DNA of 34,363 bases, taken from the NCBI GenBank assembly GCA_964520785.1, contig CAZFQG010000050.1, forward strand, positions 1 to 34,363, read 5' to 3'. The notes beneath the pieces are model-generated. The model was not told where the DNA came from. It saw nothing but the letters and a program-made list of their open reading frames with translations, and searched no databases. Source of the DNA: CAZFQG01 sp964520785. GTDB taxonomy: Bacteria > Planctomycetota > Planctomycetia > Pirellulales > Thermoguttaceae. This document shows positions 16,492-24,736 of this stretch, one piece after another (position 1 is the first letter of the stretch; every line of letters begins with the position of its first letter). A program made the position numbers and the translations under genes.

Positions 16492-18111
16492 ATGCAGACC
16501 GAGATTGATCCTCTTATTCCCCAGTTCTGGGAACAGGCCACCCGGTTGCAGGGGATCCAGGAGGCGGTTGTCGCCATCGGCGCGATTGTCGCGGAAGGGT
16601 TTCCGTTGGAAACGCTTCTTCTGCGGGAACTCGACCGGGATGCGTACACGCTCCGGACGCTCGCCTGTTACGAGGCAGACCTTGACCGGTCGCGATCTCG
16701 CAGCCACACGGAATCTGCGGAGGAGAGCCGTGGGATCGAAGCGCTTGAGGCCTGGTGCGCCGGCGGAATCGTGGAACTGATCGACCCGGCCGAGTCGGAA
16801 TACCCTTTCGTGCATGCAGTCCGTCCGGGCGATCGGCAATCTCCTTTTCTGCTGGGGCCCCTGGGAATCACCAATGACAAGACGCCCTCGGGCCGGCTCG
16901 GCGTGGCCGTGTTCAGCGCGCGGCCGGGCCATCGCCTGTGTGAACGGGACAAGCGATGGCTGGAATCGCTGCTTGGTCCCCTCAATGTGGCGGTCCAGAA
17001 CGATTCGCAGCTCAAAACGCTGACACTGCAGCGAGAAGCGGTCGAATCCGAGCGCCGCGCCCTCTTGCTCGAATTGGGTAACCGCCGGGCGAAGGACACC
17101 ATTGTCGGCGCCGAGGGGGGGCTTGCCGGGGTCATCGAGCGGGTCAACCTGGTCGCCAGGTCGGATGCCCCGGTTCTCATTTTCGGCGAAACCGGGACCG
17201 GCAAGGAAGTGATCTCCCGGGCGATCCATGTCCGCTCTCCACGGGAATCGAAGCCGTTCCACCGGGTCAACTGCGGCGCGATCCCTCCGGAGTTGATCGA
17301 TTCGCACCTTTTCGGCCATGAGGCAGGGGCCTTTACCGGAGCGACCGAAACGCGCAAGGGTTGGTTCGAAAGGGCCGACGGCGGTACGTTGTTCCTCGAC
17401 GAAATCGGTGATCTCCCTCCGGCGGCACAGGTCCGGTTGCTGCGTATCTTGCAGGACGGCCACTTCGAAAGGGTCGGCGGGCAGAAGCCGATTCAGGTCG
17501 ATGTCCGGATCGTCGCCGCGACGCACCGCGATTTGGCCCAAATGGTGGCCGAATCGACCTTCCGCGAGGACCTCTGGTACCGCATCGCCGTCTTTCCGGT
17601 CTACCTTCCGCCACTACGGGAACGCCTGGAGGACATTCCCGCCTTGGCCGACCACTTCGCCGAGAAGGCGGCCGTCCGGTTTGGGTTGCCGCTGGTTCAC
17701 CCTTCGCAATCGGACATCCGCGCCCTCCAATCGTACCACTGGCCCGGCAATGTCCGCGAGTTGGGGACCGTCATCGACCGCGCGGCGATTCTCGGAAACG
17801 GCCGCTCGTTGGAAATTTCCGCCGCGCTGGGCATCAACTTGGAGAACGTCCGCCCTTCCGCCGAGCGAGCAAAGGAGTCTTCCGCCCGTTCGACCGCGCG
17901 AATCGAAGCCGGCTCCGACTCGTTTTCTATCGCTCCCTTGGACGTCGTGATCCGCCAACATATCGAGAGGGTGCTGGCGGCGGTACACGGGCGAATCGAA
18001 GGTCCCGGCGGCGCGGCTGAGTTGCTCCAGATCAACCCCCATACGCTCCGGTCGCGGATGCGAAAGATGCAGATCGACTGGCATCGGTTTCGGGGCGAAA
18101 AGGACCGATGA
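16492..18111 (+). CDS. Sigma-54-dependent transcriptional activator (GAF-like sensor, AAA+, Fis HTH)
   Basis: The ATG at 16492 has GAGGA 6 nt upstream; a longer reading from 16378 has no such site. The ~539-residue protein starts with a GAF-like sensor region (1-180) and a short coiled linker (LQREAVESERRALLLELGNRR). The central AAA+ domain has Walker A GETGTGKEV, the sigma-54 contact loop GAFTGA intact in HEAGAFTGATETRKGWFERA, Walker B GGTLFLDEIGD, and arginine-rich sensor motifs (LWYRIAVFPVYLPPLRER, HWPGNVREL). A Fis-type helix-turn-helix closes it (GGAAELLQINPHTLRSRMRKMQI). The layout is that of NorR/FhlA-type activators without a receiver domain, so it probably senses a small molecule or redox signal. 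It is divergent from the sigma-54-promoted TauE/SafE exporter, its likely target. Confidence 0.9.
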   Translation: MQTEIDPLIPQFWEQATRLQGIQEAVVAIGAIVAEGFPLETLLLRELDRDAYTLRTLACYEADLDRSRSRSHTESAEESRGIEALEAWCAGGIVELIDPAESEYPFVHAVRPGDRQSPFLLGPLGITNDKTPSGRLGVAVFSARPGHRLCERDKRWLESLLGPLNVAVQNDSQLKTLTLQREAVESERRALLLELGNRRAKDTIVGAEGGLAGVIERVNLVARSDAPVLIFGETGTGKEVISRAIHVRSPRESKPFHRVNCGAIPPELIDSHLFGHEAGAFTGATETRKGWFERADGGTLFLDEIGDLPPAAQVRLLRILQDGHFERVGGQKPIQVDVRIVAATHRDLAQMVAESTFREDLWYRIAVFPVYLPPLRERLEDIPALADHFAEKAAVRFGLPLVHPSQSDIRALQSYHWPGNVRELGTVIDRAAILGNGRSLEISAALGINLENVRPSAERAKESSARSTARIEAGSDSFSIAPLDVVIRQHIERVLAAVHGRIEGPGGAAELLQINPHTLRSRMRKMQIDWHRFRGEKDR

Positions 18112-18147
18112 CACCGCGAAACCGGGAGGCGTCTTCACTCCGCCTTG

Positions 18148-19404
18148 CTACCGCCATCGGTACGCGGCAACCCCGTTCAACTCGCGGACGAAGACCTCCT
18201 CGCCGACAACCGCGAGGTGGCCCCACGTCTCTTCGTCGCTGATCTTGCACGAGTCGAGCAGGTCAAACTTCTCCGGGGTTGCGCGGATCAGGAGCAATTC
18301 CCCGCGCTCGTCCAGGGCCAGAATACGGTCGTTCCTCGCCACGAGGCTCCAATACTCTCCGTACGGCTTGGTCGTCCATTTCTGCTCGCCGGTGGCCAGT
18401 TCCACGCAGGTGAACCGCCGGCTCCGCAGGTGCATATAGGCGTGGCCTTCAATCACGACCGGCGTGGACATATAGCCCTGCAGCGGCGTCCTCCATAGCG
18501 TCGCCGATTCGAGTTTTTCGCCGTTGCCCTGAATCTCGATCAGGCGGCTCCCGCCGCCGTAACTGCTGGTGAAGAGCGAGTTCCCGATGAGCGTCGGCGT
18601 GAGGATATTCATCCCCAGCGTCGCCGGGATATCCCGCGACCATAGCGCCTCGCCCGATTCCGGATCAACCCCCACCATCCTCAGCCGCGTCTGGACGATG
18701 ATCTGGTCCTTTTCCGCGATTCGGCGATGAATTGGGGAGGAAAACGCACTGCCGAACATGCCGCCGGCGTCCACGAGGACCCGCCACACCACCTTGCCGG
18801 TCCGTTTGTCGAGTTTGCAGAACCCGGCTCCGGCCTGGACGTAGACGTGCTCGCCGATTACCAGCGGCGAGCAGACGAAACCGAAGGCCGGCAGGGCCGT
18901 TTTGAATTCGTCGACGAAATCAACCCGCCACCGCTCCTCGCCGGTTCGCGCGTCCAAGCAGACCAGAACGTCGCGCATCCCGCCGACGAAGAGCGACTCG
19001 CCGTCGTAGGCGGGCGTCGAGCGGATCCAGTCTCCGTTGCGCTTCGCCATGAAAGGGACCGACATGGCCCCCGGCCAAGATGCCCGCCAGAGTTCCTGCC
19101 CGGAGGCCCGGTCGAGGGCGCGGACGATCTCGGTCTTCTCGTCCTCGGTCTCCGCCACGAAGACGCGATCGGCCGCGACGATCGGCCCGGGGTAGCCGGG
19201 TCCCAGGTCCACATGCCATGCTGGCGTAAGGCGATCCTCCGCCAGGCTGTCCGGCCAGGCCGGTCCCGGACTGAACCCGTCGCGGTTCGGCCCGCGCCAT
19301 TGGGGCCATATTTCGGCCGCATTGGCTGTGAGGCCCGGCTGAGCGAAACACCAGATCGCGAACAAAAAGGCCGCGATCCTCCGGAGAATCATCGTCAAGT
19401 TCAT
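18148..19404 (-). CDS. Exported PQQ-like beta-propeller repeat protein (BamB-like)
   Basis: The 418-residue protein has a signal peptide (MILRRIAAFLFAIWCF...TANA) and the typical planctomycete opening WPQWRGPNRDGFS. About seven propeller blades follow, each ending in an [AG]xTGxxxW-type motif: RASGQELWRASW, ARTGEERWRVDF, KRTGKVVWRVLV, PESGEALWSRDI and LATGEQKWTTKP. No calcium or quinone ligands of true PQQ dehydrogenases are evident, so an enzymatic role is doubtful; periplasmic scaffolding or binding is likely. GGGAG lies about 9 nt before the ATG. It follows the ankyrin gene by 57 bp on the same strand and may be co-transcribed with it. The family is abundant in planctomycetes and its function there is unknown. 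Confidence 0.88.
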   Translation of the reverse strand: MNLTMILRRIAAFLFAIWCFAQPGLTANAAEIWPQWRGPNRDGFSPGPAWPDSLAEDRLTPAWHVDLGPGYPGPIVAADRVFVAETEDEKTEIVRALDRASGQELWRASWPGAMSVPFMAKRNGDWIRSTPAYDGESLFVGGMRDVLVCLDARTGEERWRVDFVDEFKTALPAFGFVCSPLVIGEHVYVQAGAGFCKLDKRTGKVVWRVLVDAGGMFGSAFSSPIHRRIAEKDQIIVQTRLRMVGVDPESGEALWSRDIPATLGMNILTPTLIGNSLFTSSYGGGSRLIEIQGNGEKLESATLWRTPLQGYMSTPVVIEGHAYMHLRSRRFTCVELATGEQKWTTKPYGEYWSLVARNDRILALDERGELLLIRATPEKFDLLDSCKISDEETWGHLAVVGEEVFVRELNGVAAYRWR

Positions 19405-19461
19405 CTTCTCACACTCCCATCACCGCGGCGGGCGCGGCGCATCGGTTTGCCTATCTTGACT

Positions 19462-20136
19462 TCATTCCTTTCGCGCGTCCAACACGTGAATCAACGACTT
19501 CTGACCGTTCTTCTCCGCCAGCTCGCACGGCGTCAGCCCTTCGTTGTTCCGGGCGGTCGGATCGGCCCCCTGTTCGAGAAGGTATTCAATCGTGGGTCCG
19601 TCGACCGTCTCCCGCGGAGTCGCGGCCCAATGGAGGGGCGTGTATCCGCTGGAATCCTTGGCATTCACGTCGGCCCCCCGCGCGACGAGGACCTCGGCGA
19701 CCGGCTTGCTCTTGCAGCGGTGCAAGGGAGTGCGGCCTTTGTTGTCCGTCGCGGAAACGTCGGCGGCGCGCGAAAGCAGAAGCTCGGCCACGGCGGATGT
19801 CTTGTTCTGCGTCGTGTAGTGCAGCGGCGTCTGCCGCCACTCATTCCGCAGGTTCGCGTCGGCCTGCTTATCCAAGAGGCACCTCACGATTTCCACGTGT
19901 TCCTTCTCTGCGGCCGCGTGAAGGGCTCCGCCGTATTGAGTCGTCGCGTTTACGTCCGCTCCCTGGTCGATCAGGTACGCCACGATCTCGGCGTGGCCGT
20001 TCGCGGCGGCGAAAACGAGCAGTGGAACGCCGTCGTCCCGGCGGAGGTTCACGAGGTTCTTGTCGGATTCAATCGCGACTCGGACGCATTCGAGATTTCC
20101 TTCCTTGACCCATTCAATCAGTTCCGGCGCCGACAC
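19462..20136 (-). CDS. Ankyrin-repeat protein (uninterrupted part)
   Basis: Counted from the GTG at 20136 there are 224 residues forming about six ankyrin repeats, with clear TPLHxA and GADVNA-type motifs (FAAANGHAEIVAYLIDQGADVNA, TPLHYTTQNK, TPLHRCKSK, TPLHWAATP, TPCELAEKNG). Ankyrin repeats bind other proteins. The GTG has no ribosome site at proper distance. In contrast, an in-frame lipoprotein leader with a good ribosome site begins at 20229 and is cut off by a TGA at 20155-20157. The native protein is therefore probably the longer, exported lipoprotein form (see the leader entry), and this reading may be what remains translatable. The PQQ-propeller gene follows 57 bp later and may be a partner. 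Confidence 0.8.
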   Translation of the reverse strand: MSAPELIEWVKEGNLECVRVAIESDKNLVNLRRDDGVPLLVFAAANGHAEIVAYLIDQGADVNATTQYGGALHAAAEKEHVEIVRCLLDKQADANLRNEWRQTPLHYTTQNKTSAVAELLLSRAADVSATDNKGRTPLHRCKSKPVAEVLVARGADVNAKDSSGYTPLHWAATPRETVDGPTIEYLLEQGADPTARNNEGLTPCELAEKNGQKSLIHVLDARKE

Positions 20137-20154
20137 GGCACCGCGACGACTTCC

Positions 20155-20229
20155 TCATCCGCCGCTGAAGCACCCGCGGAGGGCCAGAAGGGTCGCCAGC
20201 ATCAACAGAACCGCGACGGGGCGGCGCAT
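20155..20229 (-). pseudogene. Lipoprotein signal peptide of the ankyrin protein, separated by an in-frame TGA
   Basis: The ATG at 20229 is preceded by AGGAG 8 nt upstream. It encodes 24 residues, MRRPVAVLLMLATLLALRGC and then FSGG, which is a signal peptide ending in a lipobox-like LRGC. The frame then meets TGA (20155-20157) and continues without further stops as GSRRGAVSAPELIEW into the ankyrin repeats. A nonsense mutation or a sequencing error is the simplest explanation. Recoding of the TGA is a remote alternative. If read through, the product would be a 255-residue lipoprotein. Confidence 0.7.
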
Positions 20230-20722
20230 GATTATCGCTCCTGAAATGGTAATTGGCGTTCGCGGCGAGAAAAAAAACCGCGTCTTTCTGCGGCGGCCAA
20301 GCCGGACATAATTCTCAATCCCTGCCGTCATTTTCTCGAACGGAAGCCGAAGCGTCAACCCGCCTCTCGCGGGATATGCGTGGTGGCAGGGTCTACTGCC
20401 CGCGGAGGTGGGCTCTCCATCCATGAAGGCTTACCCGGCACAGACTTGTCTTAGGTCGAATGGACCGCCGCCTGTCGCGTACCCCGCTGCGTTCGAAAAT
20501 TCTGAAAAAAAACCCTCTGGACCCCAATAATTGAGCGTCGCGAACGAATGCGATGAGAATCCGATACCCTCGGCGGTCGGGCCGCGGAGTCTTTCCCTCT
20601 TTTGGCCACGCGTCGAAACGAGGTCGGCCGGTTTTCGTTCCGCGCGGGAACGCCTTGCGCGTGTTGCGTTTGTGCGGTTTTCGGATACCCTTCCCCCCTT
20701 TTTTGTAAAGGAGTTTTTTTCC
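20230..20722. other. ~490-bp divergent intergenic region
   Basis: This separates the ankyrin lipoprotein start (minus) from the exported 581-residue protein (plus). I see no supportable gene. A plus-strand reading that begins at 20531 merely extends the downstream gene without a ribosome site. A poly-T stretch follows AAAGGAG at 20707-20713, just before the downstream GTG. No convincing promoter boxes were found by eye. Confidence 0.5.
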
Positions 20723-22468
20723 GTGAGAAAGCTGAATTTTCCGGTGTTCTGCGCGGCCGTTCTGGCGGCGGTCGTGTCCATGACCATGGCGAGGGCGGAC
20801 GACGTGAAGCCTGTCGCCGTATTCTCGCTCTCGGGCTACGACAATGTGATGAGCGATATCGCTCTGGCGGGTGAGCTTTCCGGTCAACCGCACCTGGGTA
20901 TGGTCGCGGAGGGGCTGGTGGTCGTCGCGACAAAGGGGCAGGGGCTTGAGGGGCTGGACAAGGCGCGTCCCTGGGGCGTCCTCATCGGCACCGACGGAGC
21001 GCATTTCGGAGGATGCGCCTTTGTGCCGGTCTCCGACCTGGACCAGTTGATGGGCGTCGCCAAGGCCTGGGGCGGCGACAAAATCCAGAAGCACGACGAC
21101 GGAACCTACGAAATCCAGACCCATCACAAGCCGCTCTTCGTCCAGGAGACGCACAAGGGCTGGGCGTTCATCGTGGATCAGAGGGAGATTTTCAAACACG
21201 TACCACAGAACCCAGCCAGGTATTTGGCGGGACTGAATCGGCGCTACGACGTCGCCGCGAGGGTCTACGTGGCGAACATACCGCAGGAATGCCGCGAGAA
21301 GTTCCGCGCCATGATGGAGAACCGATTCGAAAAGATGGCCGAACGCCGCGCCCAGAAACGCGGACAAGGCTGCCATTGCCCCATGAATGAGGAAATGGCC
21401 GCGCACATGCGCAAACAGATGAAGGAAACGGCCGATGATATCGATCACGTCACCGTCGGCTGGCGGCTCGATAACGACCTGAAACAGGGCGTCCTGGAAA
21501 TGGCCGTTGAGGCCAAGAAGGGGACGAAGACGGCGGAACACCTCGCGAAGCTCGGCTCGCTGAGGACCGAGTTCGGCGGCTTCACGCTCCCCGAGACGGC
21601 GGTTTCCGGCCGGATCACCTCCGTATGCGATGCGCCACCAGCCGCGCATCTCGATAAAGGGGTGGAGAAGATGCGGGAGCATATCCACGCGAAGATCGAG
21701 AAAAAGGGCAAGTCCGAGGAAGAAGCCAAGGCCGCGAAGGATATCGTCGATACCCTTTTGGACGTCATGAAACGGACCGCCGCTTCCGGCCGGAACGATG
21801 GAGCGATGGCGGTGGCGCTCGAAGATGATGCCCTCGCGATGATCGCCGGTCGGTACGTCGCGGACGGGCCGAAACTGGAAAGCGCCGTAAAGATGGCGGT
21901 GGCCGAAATCGACAAGAAACGCCCGGGTTGCGTCGAGAAGATTCTCCAACTCGACGCGAATCGTTATCGTGGCGTCAATCTTCACGTCGCGACGATCCCC
22001 ATCACGGATATCACGGATAAGTGTCCCAGGAAGGAACAGGCGATCGAGGCCGTGGGTGAAAACCTCACCATCGTGCTCGGCTTCGGCCCCAAGGCGGTCT
22101 ACCTGGCCGCCGGTCGGGACGCGATGCGTTCGCTGCTGTACGCCATTGCCGATTCCCAAGAGAACCGCCGGTGGACCGTTCCGCCGATGGAGTTCACCAT
22201 GGATCTCGGCGAAATCGTCGAGTTCGTCGAAGACTTCGGCCCCTGTTGTCCCAATAAGGACGCGGAGAAACTCGGCGCCGCCCTCAAGAAGGCGAACGCC
22301 GCCCTGGAAAAGGCTCAAGGCCGCGACGAAGTCCGCGTGGTCGTCTCACCTACCAGACAAGGAATGAAGATGCGAATGGAACTCGATGAAGGCGTCCTCC
22401 GCGTCATGAGCTCCGCGAAACATCGTCAGTGGCCGCGGCCCCATTCCAGACACGTATCTTCCCACTAG
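20723..22468 (+). CDS. Exported planctomycete-type hypothetical protein
   Basis: The GTG at 20723 follows AAAGGAG with 9 nt spacing and opens a clear signal peptide (VRKLNFPVFCAAVLAAVVSMTMARA, cut near 25), so the longer frame from 20531 is rejected. The mature ~555 residues have no recognised enzyme motif. They are Lys/Glu-rich, contain a GCHCPMNEE cysteine pair and a charged helical stretch (MREHIHAKIEKKGKSEEEAKAAKD), and begin PVAVFSLSGYDNVMSDI, a type seen in large planctomycete periplasmic proteins of unknown role. The last codons read HRQWPRPHSRHVSSH and the TAG stop is formed by the first bases of a MITE inserted at 22466, so the C-terminus may be altered. A strong terminator lies 160 bp downstream, beyond the MITE. 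Confidence 0.8.
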   Translation: MRKLNFPVFCAAVLAAVVSMTMARADDVKPVAVFSLSGYDNVMSDIALAGELSGQPHLGMVAEGLVVVATKGQGLEGLDKARPWGVLIGTDGAHFGGCAFVPVSDLDQLMGVAKAWGGDKIQKHDDGTYEIQTHHKPLFVQETHKGWAFIVDQREIFKHVPQNPARYLAGLNRRYDVAARVYVANIPQECREKFRAMMENRFEKMAERRAQKRGQGCHCPMNEEMAAHMRKQMKETADDIDHVTVGWRLDNDLKQGVLEMAVEAKKGTKTAEHLAKLGSLRTEFGGFTLPETAVSGRITSVCDAPPAAHLDKGVEKMREHIHAKIEKKGKSEEEAKAAKDIVDTLLDVMKRTAASGRNDGAMAVALEDDALAMIAGRYVADGPKLESAVKMAVAEIDKKRPGCVEKILQLDANRYRGVNLHVATIPITDITDKCPRKEQAIEAVGENLTIVLGFGPKAVYLAAGRDAMRSLLYAIADSQENRRWTVPPMEFTMDLGEIVEFVEDFGPCCPNKDAEKLGAALKKANAALEKAQGRDEVRVVVSPTRQGMKMRMELDEGVLRVMSSAKHRQWPRPHSRHVSSH

Positions 22469-22574
22469 TGCTCTGTCAACACTGAGATTTTGGGTTCGCG
22501 GCGCGCCGCAGTACCGCAATCGTCCGGATGAAACCGAAACGTCAACCCCAATTCCGAAGTTTGACAGAGTACTG
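22466..22574 (+). mobile_element. MITE-like palindromic element, copy A
   Basis: The element starts TAGTGCTCTGTCAA and ends TTTGACAGAGTACTG, giving imperfect terminal inverted repeats of about 35 bp. It is non-coding, about 108 bp, and closely matches the reverse complement of copy B (24630-24736) along its whole length. The ends and the TA at the left border suggest mobilisation by an IS630/Tc1-type transposase supplied in trans (inferred). Its first three bases are the stop codon of the preceding gene. Confidence 0.85.
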
Positions 22575-22627
22575 GAAATCGGACGCGGCAAATGTAAGCC
22601 CGGCGCGGAACCCGGGCCCCCTTTCTC

Positions 22628-22662
22628 CCCGAGGTGGGTTATCGAAGCCCGCCTCGGGTTTT
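22628..22662 (+). terminator. Rho-independent terminator
   Basis: CCCGAGGTGGG (22628-22638) pairs with CCCGCCTCGGG (22648-22658) in an 11-bp stem with one G-T wobble and a 9-nt loop, followed by TTTTGT. It probably ends transcription of the exported protein gene at 20723-22468. The MITE now lies between that gene's stop and this terminator. Confidence 0.85.
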
Positions 22663-22988
22663 GTCTATGTCAGGACGACCTTCGTCCGTTCCGACACGAG
22701 GCGTCTTTTCGCCAGTGCGTCGCCCCGGTCCACTCGCCTCCGGCGCCGGGTCTTGGCGATCGAGAATTCGGCGTCAACGCTCCTGAGTTCGCCGGGTCAG
22801 GCTCGGAAAAAAAGCACAGAAAGCATATTTAAATTACCTATCTCCCGTAATTTTCTTTGTCGTATTCGTCTAAGGCATCTTCCGTATCTTGCCGATAACT
22901 CCTTTTGTTGGCACTTAAACACTTTCCTCTATTTATCGCCACGCGAGGCCCGCACTTCGCGAGAGCGTTCTTTTAGAGAGATACCCCA
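22663..22988. other. Intergenic region upstream of the small conserved gene
   Basis: No gene can be supported here. The notable element is an inverted repeat AAATTAC-N9-GTAATTT (22831-22853) in an A+T-rich stretch, which could be an operator or promoter region for the 96-residue gene at 22989. Confidence 0.4.
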
Positions 22989-23279
22989 ATGGTAAGTAGC
23001 ACGATTCCGGTGCGCGATTTGGAAGAGTTGCGCGCCTACGTGAACCGTACCTTCTGTGACGAGTATGAACTGAAACCGGGGGCCTTTCAGATGACGGAGC
23101 GACGCCTTCGTCGGCGGAACCGTCCGTGCGGCTTGTATTTTTGCCTCCACGGTCCCAGAGCGGTGAAGTTCACCGCGATATACGAAACGGAAACGCACCA
23201 AGTCCTGTTCTATGACCCAAGCGGCGAGCGGTTCCTCCGCTGCCAATTGGTCGATTGCGAGGAGCTGCAATTGGGGTAG
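22989..23279 (+). CDS. Small conserved planctomycete hypothetical protein
   Basis: This 96-residue protein has no signal peptide. Its core RPCGLYFCLHGPRAVKFTAIYETETHQVLFYDPSGERF looks like a compact beta-sheet protein, and I recall similar short proteins in other planctomycetes with the same GLYFCLHGPR and VLFYD motifs. No catalytic function is known to me. The start ATG follows TAGAGAGATACCCCA, a modest ribosome site. An A+T-rich upstream region with an inverted repeat may be its promoter. A large hairpin (23377-23427) lies downstream, shared with the convergent M14 gene. Confidence 0.75.
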   Translation: MVSSTIPVRDLEELRAYVNRTFCDEYELKPGAFQMTERRLRRRNRPCGLYFCLHGPRAVKFTAIYETETHQVLFYDPSGERFLRCQLVDCEELQLG

Positions 23280-23376
23280 GCGCGGCGCGAGAGGTTCTCG
23301 AAGAACGCCTCGGGTACATTCCTGTCCGTGGGAAGCAACGTGGAGCGTTTCACGGGGCGGCAGGCCTCGTGGAGTG

Positions 23377-23427
23377 AAGAACGGGCGGCTGCGCCGGTAG
23401 CCGAGCTACGCTGCCCCGCGCGTTCTT
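23377..23427. terminator. Bidirectional hairpin between convergent genes
   Basis: AAGAACG (23377-23383) pairs with CGTTCTT (23421-23427). Inside it GGCGGC-type bases pair with GCTGCC, and GTAGC (23397-23401) pairs with GCTAC (23405-23409). The result is a long interrupted stem between the ends of the 96-residue gene (plus) and the M14 gene (minus). There is no long T-run. It is probably a bidirectional transcription-end structure. Confidence 0.5.
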
Positions 23428-23431
23428 GTCA

Positions 23432-24616
23432 TCATTTGTAGAACTCCACCAACGACTTCATCAATGTTTCGCCCACCTGCTTGTTCTCCACGATCGAGCG
23501 CATGTCGCCGCAGCCCTCGCAACAGAAGGCGCTGCACCCAAACTGGACGTGCGTCCCGCTGGTCCAGTGGGTTAAGGATGGCTCGCCGGTCAAGTGCTGA
23601 AACGTGTTGAATTGGTCGTTCTCCGAGTTCTTGAACACGATCTTCTGGAAATCCTTCCAGGAACCGAGTTCTCCTTCCTTCATCGGAGGAGCGGGACGCA
23701 AAAGGAGGTCGACCTTCGGTCCCGCCCAGGTGTGCATCGACCAGGTCGTTGTCAGGGGAGTTTTCGCGTGGATTCGCTCCATGTCTTTTTGAACGACGTA
23801 CGACTCCTGCGGCTGTTTTTCGGGATCGGCTCCCGTCGAGGAGTATCCCCGATTCATGTCGACACCTTGGGCGTTCACTCGCGCGAAGCCCGAGGAAGGC
23901 CCGTCCACGTTCATCATCACGACGAAATGGCCGATATGTCGCTTTCGCGCCTGGGCCGCCTCGTCGCCGAGCAGCCATTCGATCATGCCGACGATCCGCC
24001 ACATCGCGTTGAATTCGTAACAATGCTGGTTGACGGCGTGATGCACCCACCGGTTCTCCTCTGGAATCGGGCTATCGGCGTCGGTGATCGTCACGCGGTA
24101 GATCGTCCGCCCTCCGCACGATTCGCCGATGGCATGCACCGACACGCACGGGTGCTTCTTCCACCTCTCGATCATTTCGAGCATGTCTTCGTAGCTCATC
24201 GGGATCTCTTCGCCGAAGTAGACGGTCTCTTCGGTGAATTCGGGGAAGAGAATGGTCGGAATCTTCTTGCCGTTTTCCTCGACGACCGCCTTTTCGACCG
24301 GATGCCAGGTCTTCCCGTCGTAGGAGTAGCTGCCGAAGCATCGCAGTCCGCTTGGGCCGTTGTCGAGCCGCAGTGAGTTTCCCTTGGCGTTCTTCAGCGT
24401 AAAACGGAGCATCTGGCTCCACTCGGGGTGTCCCGGCGCTCGAGGGAGCGACACGCGGAAGTGATTCACTCCGAGCCGTTCCAAGGTAGTGCCCGGTGAC
24501 CCGAGAGGTCCCTCGAAGCAGAAATCCTCCACGGTGAGTTCTCCGGCACCGGCCAACGGTCCGAATAGAAAGAAACTCAGGAGAACGGATAGGATACGTC
24601 GATAGGGCACGGACAT
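23432..24616 (-). CDS. Exported M14-family zinc carboxypeptidase-like protein
   Basis: The 394-residue protein has a signal peptide (ILSVLLSFFLFGPLAGA). A beta-rich N-terminal domain (about 25-135) precedes the M14 domain. All classical M14 residues can be placed: zinc ligands in HCYE (about 196-199), the substrate-binding Asn-Arg pair in VDMNRGY (about 253), the third zinc ligand His in SMHTW (about 293), and the catalytic Glu in FCCEGCG (about 365). This is the N-terminal-domain-plus-peptidase design of cytosolic-carboxypeptidase-like enzymes, and the enzyme is probably active in the periplasm. GGAG 8 nt upstream supports the ATG at 24616. MITE copy B ends 14 bp upstream of the ATG and may affect its promoter. 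The substrate is unknown. Confidence 0.88.
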   Translation of the reverse strand: MSVPYRRILSVLLSFFLFGPLAGAGELTVEDFCFEGPLGSPGTTLERLGVNHFRVSLPRAPGHPEWSQMLRFTLKNAKGNSLRLDNGPSGLRCFGSYSYDGKTWHPVEKAVVEENGKKIPTILFPEFTEETVYFGEEIPMSYEDMLEMIERWKKHPCVSVHAIGESCGGRTIYRVTITDADSPIPEENRWVHHAVNQHCYEFNAMWRIVGMIEWLLGDEAAQARKRHIGHFVVMMNVDGPSSGFARVNAQGVDMNRGYSSTGADPEKQPQESYVVQKDMERIHAKTPLTTTWSMHTWAGPKVDLLLRPAPPMKEGELGSWKDFQKIVFKNSENDQFNTFQHLTGEPSLTHWTSGTHVQFGCSAFCCEGCGDMRSIVENKQVGETLMKSLVEFYK

Positions 24617-24629
24617 GCGTGGCTCCGTC

Positions 24630-24736
24630 TAGTGCTTCGTCAAACGTTGGAATTGGGGTGGACGTTTCGGTTCATCCAGGCGATTGTGTACTTCGGCGTG
24701 CTGCCAACCCAAAATCTTAGTATTGACAGAGCACCA
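24630..24736 (-). mobile_element. MITE-like palindromic element, copy B (inverted relative to A)
   Basis: The borders are TAGTGCTTCGTCAA at the left and TATTGACAGAGCACCA at the right, with terminal inverted repeats extending inward through AATTGGGGTGGACG / GATTTTGGGTTGGC. The reverse complement aligns with copy A from end to end. It sits directly upstream of the M14 gene, in what should be its promoter region. Confidence 0.85.

Noticed and set aside
20531..20722. N-terminal extension of the exported protein to 645 residues
   Set aside because: The GTG at 20723 has an AAAGGAG site and opens a signal peptide. The extension would bury that signal and has no ribosome site.
20393..22318. 641-codon minus-strand open frame
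   Set aside because: Antisense to the exported protein at 20723-22468, which has a signal peptide and ribosome site. The minus frame shows no recognisable protein features.
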